Shown here: piece by piece, positions 48,983 to 59,758 of the stretch
Layout of the letters: each line of letters starts with the position of its first letter
Position numbering within the stretch: position 1 is the first letter of the stretch
Source: Tubulanus polymorphus
Lineage: Eukaryota > Nemertea > Palaeonemertea > Tubulaniformes > Tubulanidae
Length of the DNA stretch: 64,000 nt
Direction of reading: 5' to 3'
Assembly: GCF_964204645.1 (NCBI RefSeq)
Contig: NC_134030.1
Span: forward strand, 10,104,278 to 10,168,277
Notes under the pieces: generated by a model
Databases searched by the model: none
What the model saw: the letters and a program-made list of their open reading frames with translations, nothing else
What the model was told of the DNA's origin: nothing
Program-made: the position numbers and the translations under genes

Positions 48983-50740
48983 GCTGTTAAAAAATCATTC
49001 GGGAAAACAAATCGGAAGAATCTGTATTTAAGTATAGCGTAGATCTTCGATCGTGAGCGAGTACAGGAATTGGATACCGAGAGTCTGGATGACCACGTGT
49101 CGGCAAGTTTGGTGTGGCCACGCTATAGTGGTGGTAGCCTATAACCTCTGGAGCGATAGAAACCGTTCGAAAACAACGGCCTAAAAAGTCGTACGTAAAA
49201 AGTCCAGTGTATGGGTTCTTATTTAGTATTTACACGTAACATCTACAAACCGAAATAGTGTGAATATGTATACAGTAGACTTCGCTGAAGGCGGATCTTT
49301 TGGGACGTAAGTGTCCCCGGGTAAGTGTCCGACTTCAGAGTGACATCGGAGTTGGAGGATGTTATGTATTTCATATAAGTGTCACCAAAAATACTTCATA
49401 AAATATCCGAGTTGATCGGATCCGACTCGGGCGGAAAGTCTGGCGTGTTTTTGTATTTGTTCAATTATATATTATCAAATACCTTTTTCAGCTAAGATAT
49501 CAACCGCATTTGAAAAGAATATACATTATCGATGTTGCCGTGCGCCGCGCGGGTAGGATATATCTGTCTAGTAATCAAGGGAGCATTCTTTCGACAGTCG
49601 AGACAAAAAACTGAACTGTCATGGAGTTGCTCTCTTTATCATCTAGGCATCTCATTCTTCAAACCTTCGCTTAGGTGGTGCTGTATGCAGAGGCGGATCT
49701 ATGGAAATTGAAAGGCGCGCGCCGGGATCCATGAGAAGAGGGTGGATCCAGAGCTTATATTGAGGGGCAGCATCCGATGAAAAGGGCAACATTAAAAAGA
49801 GGCACTAAATCCACTAGTAGCGTAAAGTGGTCTGGTTGCCCTTCTCCGCGAACATTTAGAAAATAAGCCCTGCAGGTGCTATTTCCGAGGATTTGAGCTT
49901 GTTTCAACCAAAGAAAAATACCTTAGGAGCCTTAAGACGTCCTCAGATGGTGCCGAATTTTTGACAGAAAAGATTTTCGGGGGCCAACTGAAAATCTAGA
50001 GGGTAGCGCGTGCCCCAAGTGCTACGCCCTTGATCCGCGCCTAAATAGGAGAGGTATTTTTCACGGATAAAGTATTAACCATGTCATGAGGAAGGGTACT
50101 ATAAAGGGGTCAGAATAATCGAGTTTTCGAGAGGATAAGTGCCAAATCCGCACCGGGTTTTGACTATCTACATCTTGACAAAAAGGGCACCCTCAATGGG
50201 AATTCAGGGGTCCTGACCCCCGAGACCACCCCCTAAGTGTGACGTTGCGTCATTGAGATATATATTTTGCCGGATTATTTTTGAAGGGAATATTGTGCCA
50301 TAAAATTGCAATCGTTTGTGGATGTAGTACGGTCGTTTGTTTAATTTCGTTTTGCACTACTCATAGGTGTGTCGTGTACACATTTGATATAAGATACGCG
50401 CCCTTCCGCTAAAGAAATTAATTCGATTTACGGGCAAAACACTAACACCCCAACATTTTTTCAGAAAACGTATTTGCTCGATCTAACTCACATTCGATGA
50501 AAAAACCGTTCTTCACCACGCCAAATCAGTCATAACGCCATATTTTATCGGTCCCAACGGTGGCATTTCAAAGGACTTAACTAAAACAGGGTGGATCACG
50601 TGACTGTGAGGTACCCCACCCTACCAGTGAGATATCCTAAATTCGCCACTGAATTTTACTGCATGAAGCCGACTCTCAAATGAGATTGTCGTTGTTAAGG
50701 ACTTTTTGGCCGTTGTTCTAACCATAACCTACTGATTGAA
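48983..50740. other. Intergenic transposon debris
   Basis: 49273-49445 has CAGTAGACTTCG...CCGAGTTGATCGGATCCGACTCGG, inverted relative to 29123-29170 (ACTCCGTCCAAGTCGGATCCGATCAACTCGG). 49688-50045 carries GGCGGATCT and TTGATCCGCGCC ends of a decayed DNA element. No gene. Confidence 0.5.
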
Positions 50741-50744
50741 ACAG

Positions 50745-51185
50745 GAAGATACGAAAATATTCCCCGGAATGAACGACTTTGTACAAAATGTAACCTAGGA
50801 AGAATAGCGACGAATACTATTTCATAATGGAATGTACTTTTTTCGAAAGTTTAAGAAGTCGGTACATACGGCAACAACTAGTAAATTTCCCTAACTCCAA
50901 ATTCATGAATCTTTTTACATCACAAGACCCAAACATCTTAAGGAAGCTAGAGCAGTATTTATAAAAAAAGGCACACCGCCTCATCAAGCCATCGCTGTGC
51001 ACACACGTCTTAATTGCGTGTATAATATGTACGAACTTTATAGAAGAAAAAACTGTTACTGTATATTGCAAACGTAACTGGAGTAACTGCATTTGTATAA
51101 CTGTAAACTGTTTATTTTTTTGTATCCTGTGCTCGAACGAAAAAATTGTATAATTTCTGGAACAATAAATTAAATTAAATCTAAA
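50745..51185 (+). mobile_element. LINE 3' end, family L-CPKCN, one visible frameshift
   Basis: Translation gives GRYENIPRNERLCTKCNLG, then after a one-base frame change DEYYFIMECTFFESLRSRYI and FPNSKFMNLFTSQDPNILRK, ending in TAA. A 3' UTR follows with an (AATTA)-type tail (AATAAATTAAATTAAATC). This is the best-preserved LINE piece in the window. Confidence 0.75.
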
Positions 51186-52293
51186 TCTGGCGGTATTTAA
51201 AATGCATTCGGTCGACTCTCAAACGAGATAGGCGTCGTTATTGAATAAAATATTAAACGTTCTTTCGATTGTAAATTACTTACCGAATTCGGTGAGGACT
51301 ACTTCGATATAAATACCTTTCGGAACTAAGATGTATTAAAAAATCCGACTTTAAATTTGGCTAAATTTATCAAAATAGGTCTGGATGTATATAAATCAAA
51401 CTGGTAGTATATATGTATTGTAAATATGTATTGTATAAAGTATATGTATGTTTGAGCCCAATTTAAAGTTTTTAAAAGCTTTTATTGCCGTTTATGTAAT
51501 TAATTGTAAATACATGTAATTGTTTTTCCTCAATGGTTGGAGTGTAATCAATATTCGTATTCGTATTCGTACTCTATCATCGCACAAATCACATTTTCTA
51601 TAGACAGATTTTTATTTCTTTTCCCTAATATACATAATATATGAATAAATAGATTAAGCGGACATCATTATTTAACATTAATACTCAATTAGTATTTCCC
51701 GAGTTATTACGCAAAATGGATACAGCATCGTTTCAATTAAACAATTATTAAAATTCAGAAAATGAATTCGATGATTTTCGCGTGCGCGCGTCTATATATT
51801 TAGAACAGCGTAAATTCGCGATTGGTTAAACTCATTTCGTCCACAAATCTGCAATAAAAAGGAGAATGGAAAAAATGAAAATGTGCTATGAACAGCGGTT
51901 TGTCAAAGATTGTTTAACGTCAACAGGTGTTAACACTATATAATACCACTGTACTACCATATAATGGTAGTACAGTATAGTACGATATAATTCATTCCAT
52001 TTTATTTACTCAAACTGGTCTGATGGGAAATTCAATTATTCAAAAATTTACACCATAGGCTAGACGTAATGTAGAACTTAAGACTGGTAAAATATTACTT
52101 TCACAACATTAGCAGTTGATGTCCGCTTAGCAAAATGTGAGGTAAATGGGGTTTTTGCCAGAAGAGATCGTGCGAGTACATTCAATTTCCAGATTTCAAT
52201 TCGTATGTTTAATCGGTAGATTTATCTAGATACGAAATTAAAGTATTAAGAATAATGATAATCTGAAAATTTGTGTATCGCCTGTTTCATTTA
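51186..52293. other. Intergenic, no gene; perfect 13-bp hairpin
   Basis: ATTCGTATTCGTATTCG tail near 51555-51575. Perfect palindrome 51948-51976 (arms ACTGTACTACCAT, loop ATA). Confidence 0.5.
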
Positions 52294-52515
52294 GGCTAAA
52301 TAAAAAATTGATACCTTGTTTCTCCGCTCTGCTGAGCTTAAATGTTGACTCGGCCGGCCGCCTATCTACGCTATACATTACTTTTTTTAAAATCGTGATC
52401 AATTTTACCATAACAGACCCGGCCGCTATAGACATGAACTGTTTATAAATCTTATCATATTTTACAAAAATGACCCGGCCGCTGCGGAGAAACAAGGTAT
52501 CATTTTTGTTTAGCC
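52294..52515. mobile_element. 222-bp MITE family M3, copy 2, with TTA target duplication
   Basis: GGCTAAATAAAAAATTGATACCTTGTTTCTC at the left; GAGAAACAAGGTATCATTTTTGTTTAGCC at the right: about 28-bp TIRs. TTA is repeated on both sides. The interior has three CGGCCG(C) words. Confidence 0.9.
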
Positions 52516-52559
52516 TTAGATTCAATGTTCACAAGTGCTTTATGGATGTTTCTAAAATT

Positions 52560-52925
52560 GTTTCTAAAACCCATACGCTTTACATAAAAGCTGGTGTTTC
52601 GGACTGTTTTAATGTGTTCAGATCATCAAATCTCTGAATCCAAAAAAGAGTTCCAATAAGATGAGGCAATATGTTGGAGACAACGTCCACCAAATAGTTT
52701 AAGACAGTCAGAGTGATGTGGGGACAAGAATATTGCCAGAACTGGATCGCAGTGGACGAGCTGGTACATATGGAACTATCTTAAAATCCTGTAACCAATA
52801 AGGAGCCAAATTGTTTAGACACTTCAACTCAAGAAGGATAATTGTGAATTTGATTTGCTGTTGCACAGGGAGCCAGTGAAGGGAAACCAACACTGGTGTA
52901 ATGCGTTCGCCTGTTATTCATTTAT
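52560..52925 (-). mobile_element. Degenerate LINE reverse-transcriptase C-terminus (CR1/L2-like)
   Basis: The minus frame contains VSLHWLPVQQQIKFTIILL, KCLNNLAPYWLQD and PARPLRSSS, the diagnostic LHWLPV ... LAPxYL ... LRSS pattern of CR1/L2-clade ORF2. It is cut short and followed by a decayed 3' end. Confidence 0.8.
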
Positions 52926-53089
52926 CAAACTCATATATTTATTCAAGTTCAGTGTTTATCGGAAAAATAACATTTATTACACATGTACTGGTATACGGGT
53001 TAGTTATCTATTGAATTTTGATGAATAGGCTACACTTGATCTTTAAGTATTGACTAAAACAATGGTTCAATCATGATAAATTACAGTCC

Positions 53090-53200
53090 TGGGCCCAGTT
53101 CCACAGTTGTGAGTTAAGATTTGAGTTTAAACATTGAAAAAGAACTAATTTTTACTCAGAGTTAACTCTAATTCACAACTGTGGACCTTGATTCTGGGGC
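53090..53200. mobile_element. Palindromic MITE family M1 copy
   Basis: GGGCCCAGTTCCACAGTTGTGAGTTAAGATTTG ... GAGTTAACTCTAATTCACAACTGTGGAC. Confidence 0.8.
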
Positions 53201-53868
53201 CAGTTGCTCAACGGTTACTTAGAAATAACGAGCGGATAAATGCCATAGTAACAATGAACTTTTAATTGTCACTTTGTCAACTATCCACTGGTTAACTCTA
53301 ACCAACTTTTCAGCAACTGGCTCCAGATCGTCCACATAAATAAGAATATATTTTTACCTCGTCATTTCGCTGTTGACATGCACATGTCTGCGTACGTACG
53401 TCCAGGGCTGTTTTTCCTGAATCGGGCTTTCTTTCGTCCACCAGCCGTATTTTTGCGATGTAATAACAGGCGTTCGGTACAAATCAACCGGACCTGAACA
53501 AGAAAGGAATTCGATTTCGACGTGATATATAGGCTATATAATAAAAATCTGAATCCGTGAACAACTGCGATTCGTCACCCGTACTGGATTTTCAAAGTTT
53601 TATTGGTACTCTCAAATTGAGCCAATCCATGATCGGACCATGGGGTGCACTCCATTCGATCGGGGTAGAATCACCGAAGTCTCTGTATACATCCTATAGA
53701 TCACTTCAGCTCTTTGTTGAGAGATTTTATTTTGAAATCTGTTTTTGTCTGAATTTATATTTTTCATAATGTTCTCTAAACTAGGCCTGCTATATTTCAT
53801 CTAGGGCTCTATTACACCACAGCTGACCCGATGATATTTCAATAACCGTTCAAAGCAAAGCTACTTAG

Positions 53869-54462
53869 CTATGTTACGTAAATTCTGGTCTTCAAGTGGG
53901 GGTCAATTTTGCAGCCACGAATGAGCCTCTCCCCTGAACTTGCGCTGGGATGCCGCATTTCACCAAAATGGAGGGAACCCTCTTTACTCGAGTTCCATTC
54001 ACCAAGAACCTTAGTATCAGATGTACCACAGTCAGTTACACTAGGATCGTAGAGCGACGGAGATCTCTGTGGAGACAACCACTGCCAGGGCTGGGACCAC
54101 GGTGAAAAGTTCTGCTGCGGCTGTGGCGTGCTGACTGCCCTTGCCACTTGCAATCGATAAATCAAGAAAACCCTACCTTCAGGACATCGTATATGTTTCG
54201 TTCTCATTCTAGTGAGTTCTACATGCGATCCCTGCGGTCCTTCTCCGTAAGATGAGATCTGATCAATCGGAACTACAGACGGTCGTCTCGGTTCTACTCC
54301 GGTTTGCGGTCGTTTGATCGGAGGAAGTTTTTGTAATTGTTTGTAGTGTAAAGTGTAATTGCCTGCCGATAATGCCCGCTCGTTCGGTGTGAAACCGGGG
54401 TATTTCAAACCTTCCCGTAAAGTATTCTGATACCCGAACTGTGACAAACCGAAAAACGACAT
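53869..54462 (-). CDS. Probable sperm microtubule inner protein, TEX49/SPMIP11-like, 197 aa
   Basis: An uninterrupted ORF starts MSFFGLSQFGYQNTL. Its first residues resemble vertebrate TEX49 (SPMIP11), which begins with a similar Phe-Phe-Leu...Gly-Tyr-Gln-Asn pattern and is a small protein bound inside sperm doublet microtubules. Residues about 50-75 are rich in Lys, Pro and Arg (LPPIKRPQTG), as in other short axonemal proteins. A possible donor (GTAGGG) follows residue 102 (...RCPEG), so the last about 95 residues could include an intron read through. However, that part stays open and holds QQNFSPW, reminiscent of a TEX49 segment. AATAAA on the minus strand at 53731-53726 lies 138 nt past the stop. 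Family call rests on remembered similarity of a short N-terminus; the product may instead be another ciliary protein. Confidence 0.55.
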   Translation of the reverse strand: MSFFGLSQFGYQNTLREGLKYPGFTPNERALSAGNYTLHYKQLQKLPPIKRPQTGVEPRRPSVVPIDQISSYGEGPQGSHVELTRMRTKHIRCPEGRVFLIYRLQVARAVSTPQPQQNFSPWSQPWQWLSPQRSPSLYDPSVTDCGTSDTKVLGEWNSSKEGSLHFGEMRHPSASSGERLIRGCKIDPHLKTRIYVT

Positions 54463-54479
54463 CTTTCACGTCGTTTTGT

Positions 54480-57330
54480 AGGGATTTTAGCGGATTTTAT
54501 GTGTAAAATTCTTCAAGTTGCTAAGCAGTTGTTTACTTCCTGGTTGACCGCCGCGACATCGAGCGGTTAGTCGTGGTACTACTACATGATTGCGCGGAGA
54601 TGTCGAATCCCACAAATCCGTTTTCATGGACGCACTCTTTTCTATGAGAATACATGCGAAATTGATTTAAAAATTGACAGTTAAAGTATATTTCAATGAT
54701 CTAACGAAGCTGTTCACGGGAACCACGAATTCTCGACGGATAGCGTCATGGTCATGAACGACTGTAGCGCAAATCATTAAAAGACCAGACCCGGACCGTA
54801 CCGATTATCAGCAGGGAAGTTTAGGATTTTCCCAATAAACTAGTGAAATCTATCCAGACGAGTGGTTTGCCGGTTTAACCAAAACCGAATGGAGAACATT
54901 GTGCAAACAAAACTGTTCTCTTTATGTCCCATCCAGTATTTCAATGCGTCAAAAGAATTTGACAATCCCCCTGACATTTTAAATCTCGGTTTTAAATCAT
55001 CCTTGCTAAAAACAGCCCTTAATTTGATTACACAACAAAATTCAACAAAATACTTCATATACGCATCAAAAATGACATTATCATCGTTTTGAAATACCGT
55101 GAAGAAATATAGTTCAGAACTCGTAATGAAATGTAATTATGTATTTAGGCCCTGTTGTAAAGATTATTATCTAGTTAATATCCAAGTTTTGTACTTTAGT
55201 TCGATAGAAAAGATAATTTGGGGAATTTACCAGGGGGATTTTTCCTTGTGGGTACCGGGGGCTATTGCGTACAACAGTGTTTTAATTTTTGATTTCAAAC
55301 AGTGGAAATATCGACTATATCAAAATAGGACATTGTTTCTCAAAATAGCATATCGAAATAGGACATTGTTTCTCAAAATAGCATATCAAAACAGGACATT
55401 GTTTCTCAATTGAGGCTATTTTGTCGGTTGTCTAGGCAACTTTTCTTCTGCTTTCATCTGGCGCGCGTGTCGTGCGTGATTACAAATCCATCATGGCGCG
55501 CGCAGCAGCCTTTGTTCAGATAATGAACGGCGCCCGTCACCAAATATAGGGGAAATCATTAATTCATACAACAGCCGCGACTGGCAGACAAAAGGATAGT
55601 TGATTATACTATCACATCTGACGTGTAGTATGAGTAGGGCATTTATACGTAGGGGTAGCGAGCACGCAGCTAGTCAATGGACGCAGAGTACTGCAACTCG
55701 CGATTTTTGTAACATCTTCCGTGGAGCCGCTATCGTTGATGACAGGACTTCCTTGTCGAAGAGCTGATGTTTTCAACAGAAATTTCAGATCAGAAGGTAG
55801 GTTTGCAAGAAAGCATATATAGGGCCTACAATATAGTGAACGTTAAAATGAAAAAATGAACATACCAATTTGTTAAAAGAATTAAGATAGTGCGCCCTGT
55901 GGGAATACTCCAAGTTGCCTCAGATATGATGGGCTACTTTATGAATCATGGATGTATGTAAGGTAAAATGTCAATATAGAGAAAAAATAGCCCTAATGGT
56001 TTTCTTAGCTAGTTTTATTTTCAACGCTTCCGTCGTTTAGATAAGATTTCTTTAAGGATATAGCCGACGAGTTGAAAGTAAACTGGGGTATAGCTCAAGA
56101 AAACCTTAAGGGCACATTTTTCTTTACATTGTGCGTTGTGGATTTTCACCCCCTATTCAACGCGGATAGTGTCTTCATCGAGGTATGAATCATGGTATAA
56201 TTCACTAAATCACCCCTACCATTAAGCGCAAATAAAACGGCGCCATCAGTTCGAGACAAAATGGGTGGTTTCTACTTTCATTTTAAGATTTCGAATTCGA
56301 AATTTGAAGTCGTCTTCACAAAGGATCTCGGTAGCCACGTGTCTGCATATTGTTGACGTGCGACTGTTGGCAGGTGGTGCTGTTACAAGTGCCGCCACCA
56401 CACATATTGCATGAGTCATTGGTGTCTCAATTTCCTCAATCAATCTCTGGATTTAGTCACGCTCGAAGCGTTCACTTTAATTATTCATCGCTGATTCTAA
56501 TATTATTGTTATCGATCGTATAGCTTTGTTGTTGTGAATTAAGTCATAGCGTTAATTCCGCGTTGTCGGCAGTTGACCTTGGATGGATTTTCCATCATTT
56601 ACAGATGGTGGAGTGAGAAACCACAAAAAAATGAAAAATAAAAACGCATATAGACACGATGAATCATTAAGATCGCAATATCCGTGATGGAAACAATAAA
56701 AGCAAAATCCTACGATATATTGCTCAGAGGCTAAAAAGTTAATTCAAAATTCTAGAAATATTTCAGGTTTTAGCTAAAAAATGATATGTCAAATGGATGT
56801 TTGACATGTCATTTTATAGTGAAGAAGGGTGGTAGCAACTAAGCGAAATATTTCTACTATTTAAGTTAAACTTTTAAGTCGTTTATCGCGTATAAACAGG
56901 ATTACTCCAGAAATGAAATAGCGCGTTGTAGCAATACCAGCTCTTGTCTCAGTTTTATCGGCTTTTACAATTTGAATAATTGTGCGCTATATAACACAAA
57001 ATTTGATACACTTTGTACGTATAAACCGTATGCTTGAAACCATGAGAAATAAGAAACACTTTGATTATTCAGTCTTATTGGAAATTCCTATCCGGAAGTT
57101 ACCGATACGTGATAAAGTGAGGAAAAGGGCTGTTCACGCGAACAGAAAGTGGATAGATTTATGATCGCGTGTTTTTCAATGCCTAGATCTTGAACCTTTC
57201 GCTGAACCGTGAAATAATATGTATATTTCATTACGAATAATCGGTTTTCAATTGTCCTCGACGCCGTATTGCGATTCGAAAGTATAATTTACTACTTCGT
57301 TGTAAAATAAAAAGTGTTTTTCTTTATATT
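54480..57330. other. Intergenic, no convincing gene
   Basis: Short frames only. 55317-55410 is a 33-bp unit (AATAGGACATTGTTTCTCAA...) in three tandem copies; this explains the repeated NRTLFLK words in one frame. Confidence 0.5.
55317..55410 (+). repeat. Three tandem copies of a 33-bp unit
   Basis: ATATCAAAATAGGACATTGTTTCTCAAAATAGC repeated with two to three substitutions per copy. Confidence 0.9.
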
Positions 57331-58108
57331 TTCCAGTTCATGCGTAGGTCAGTACGCGTTCTCTCGCGGGACAGTAGTTGTTGTTGTGATTGTAAGCGAC
57401 CGACCATTGCGGCGACCCTGGTACTTTGAAAGAGCTCGTTTCATATCAGTCACCTGGTGCAACGCGACCGAAAAAGCCCGGGGCGGCGGCGGCAAACTCG
57501 ATATGCGGGGTGGATCATAATTCTACTTGTTCGAACCAGTATCTAGTCTGCGGACAATGACATGGGAGTAAGTTGTACTGTAATCTATGAAACGTCGCAA
57601 TTTTTTTCAATAGCGTTATCGCAGCGATTATGACTAATCATTCGGCCGCATTTATATATACGTGGAAATACGTCTGTATATATAGCTCACGCGAGAAGGC
57701 GCAAGGACGAAAAATTTCACTCCTGAGATGACGTTCTCGTTGAAATCGGGAGGTAATTACTAAAACTGTCGAGCATATATTTGTCGAAGAGCTCGATATT
57801 GTCGAAGAGTTGTGGACCGGTAAATAATGCTCACTCTCCTTTGTTTGCCCACTTCAAAGAATTAATTACGTTCCACGCGTAACAATTAGCGAAGGGCCAG
57901 GTGTTGAAGCACCTTGATCTCGGGAGTTAATTCTCACAAAGAGCGTGACATTGGATTAAGATAGCAACAGCTGAATAGCGATAAAGTGGCAGTATTTGTA
58001 CCCCTGGGGATTTTGTCGATCGGCGGCGGGCGATGAGTAAATGTACCTTTGTATCGAGATCTGAGCATAGCGAGAGTTTCGTGTACATGAGGCAGTCAGC
58101 TCGCGACG

Positions 58109-59758
58109 ATGGCTCCGGTTTTACTGGGCTTACGCGCTACAGAGACCTTGCCGAAAACCATGTCGGGATCTAGCATCGTTTTGGACGGACAGTGCCCGAA
58201 TTGCGAAGTCGGTGTTACCGTATCGATAAACGTGCGACAACAGGAACCGCCGAGTCCGCTGAAAAGGCAACGCTCCGCCGAGGAAAATCTACCTCCTATT
58301 TCACCGGGTCGGTGTTCATTAGTCGCTAGGCAAAAACAGCTGTTATCTACACGCACCGACGAAAAAAACTGCCTTATCATGGACACGAGCTTCGGCAACC
58401 AGACGAATGATGCCCCGGGTACCTTCGATAATTTGGAGAACTCGAGGAATCTTGCCAGTATTCGCAGTCGCATTCCGGATGAGCTGAGAAAAACGCGCGT
58501 TATCGAATATCCGCGCATACCTTACGAGGAAATAACCGACGCAGATACGGATATCAAACAGCTACGAAAGCGAGAGTTGCTACGATGTACGATGAACATG
58601 AATCGGCATCGGATGGATGGACAGTTTTCGGCGCGAACTGTTCATAAAGACAATACGACCGCCTGTAAAAAACGAGTCACGTTTGACGTCGACGTCGTCG
58701 ACGGAATGATGTCTAATCTGAATATGGCGGACGACGACAACCAACGAGCGACTCGTTCGAAAAGTTCAAACGACAACCTGTCGCGCGAACGGAGATGCGA
58801 GGACAGGTGCAACTTGCCGAAACCGCCTCGCGCCAACGCGGACGCCCAGAATCGTTCTCCGTCGAAAATACCGCGTCGCCCGACCCGCGAAATGAAACTG
58901 AAACGATACGCGGCGAAGATGCGTCGTCGCGCGGCGAGACGAGCCGATTGCGAGCGCGAAAACAGGACGTCTACCGAAGTCGGTTTCTTGACCAGGAAAC
59001 GTTCCCCGACTGAATCTCGAAGGGGTGATTCGATTCTTGACGGGTGTGAAGATACCAGTACCGTCGGCTGTAATACGACCAGGGAGGTGGGACACTCCCA
59101 CCTCCCTGATACGACGAAACAACGATCGCCCGCGAGCCGTTACGGTGATATCTGCGACATACCTGGCAATGAGAATATGAACGTCGAGCGTGAGTCAGGT
59201 GCATCGAACAATGAAAATAGCGATAAAACAGACGGCGCGGACAATGTCAATAAACAGACCGATGGTAATATCAGTAAAGCCGCTGTAATTCGCATCAAAC
59301 GGAAATTGTTACGTCGGCGCTTAATAGGCGACGCGCAGACGACCGCCAATCCGAGTAACGATGACAAAAATCGTCCCAGACCACCCGCTGACGACTTTCG
59401 GCCGCGGGCTTATAGCGATACCGCAGCGCTCACGGCGGACTGTGCTAAAACTAAATCGTCTTCCAACGACCGCCAGCATCGTAATACGATGACGTCACGT
59501 AGCCGCGCTTTCAGCAAACTGAAACCTCTTCTCAGCAGGCGGCAAATGCAAGCTTTAAACTTCGTCGCGAACGAAGGCGCCGGCGTCGGCAAAATTGCGA
59601 AAGCGGACACCGATAGCATTTTGGATACGATTCCGGCTAGTTATCCGGGTATCGCCCCCAGGCTGGAAGCTCATCCGCTTTTGCCGATATCGTCGGCGAC
59701 CAGACGACTGCAGCAGCTCGATCGCGTGCAATTACTTTCCGAGGAATTCGAACTGTGA
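58109..59758 (+). CDS. Uncharacterised basic disordered protein with PP1-docking RVxF motif, 549 aa
   Basis: A single open frame of 1650 nt, far longer than expected by chance here, and richer in GC than its flanks. An in-frame TGA at 58088 lies upstream of the ATG. No family was recognised. The protein is low in hydrophobic stretches and rich in Arg, Asp, Asn and Ser, so probably mostly disordered. Visible parts: a Cys pair CPNC at 29-32; CKKRVTFDVDV at 186-196, which contains the canonical RVxF docking motif for protein phosphatase 1 in the same RVTF form as NIPP1; strongly basic helices at 256-279 and 391-407 that could be nuclear signals or nucleic-acid contacts; and a more hydrophobic C-terminus (466-549). 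A perfect palindrome at 59080-59108 lies inside the coding sequence. Possible 5' exon: ATG at 57557 with donor at 57568. Inference: a PP1-targeting subunit, perhaps nuclear. Confidence 0.7.
   Translation: MAPVLLGLRATETLPKTMSGSSIVLDGQCPNCEVGVTVSINVRQQEPPSPLKRQRSAEENLPPISPGRCSLVARQKQLLSTRTDEKNCLIMDTSFGNQTNDAPGTFDNLENSRNLASIRSRIPDELRKTRVIEYPRIPYEEITDADTDIKQLRKRELLRCTMNMNRHRMDGQFSARTVHKDNTTACKKRVTFDVDVVDGMMSNLNMADDDNQRATRSKSSNDNLSRERRCEDRCNLPKPPRANADAQNRSPSKIPRRPTREMKLKRYAAKMRRRAARRADCERENRTSTEVGFLTRKRSPTESRRGDSILDGCEDTSTVGCNTTREVGHSHLPDTTKQRSPASRYGDICDIPGNENMNVERESGASNNENSDKTDGADNVNKQTDGNISKAAVIRIKRKLLRRRLIGDAQTTANPSNDDKNRPRPPADDFRPRAYSDTAALTADCAKTKSSSNDRQHRNTMTSRSRAFSKLKPLLSRRQMQALNFVANEGAGVGKIAKADTDSILDTIPASYPGIAPRLEAHPLLPISSATRRLQQLDRVQLLSEEFEL

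Noticed and set aside
48770-48985. Minus-strand AVRSMRMVYGNDVWLRMF, reminiscent of the YGDDTWLRLF region of GPI ethanolamine phosphate transferases
   Set aside because: Match is about a dozen residues, neighbouring conserved blocks are missing, and the frame runs into a CA/GT microsatellite.
55099-55413. 104-codon frame with NRTLFLK repeats
   Set aside because: Second half is the 33-bp tandem repeat; no other coding evidence.
58096-59122. Minus-strand frames of 118-140 codons
   Set aside because: Antisense to the 549-codon ORF; explained by its GC-rich codon composition.
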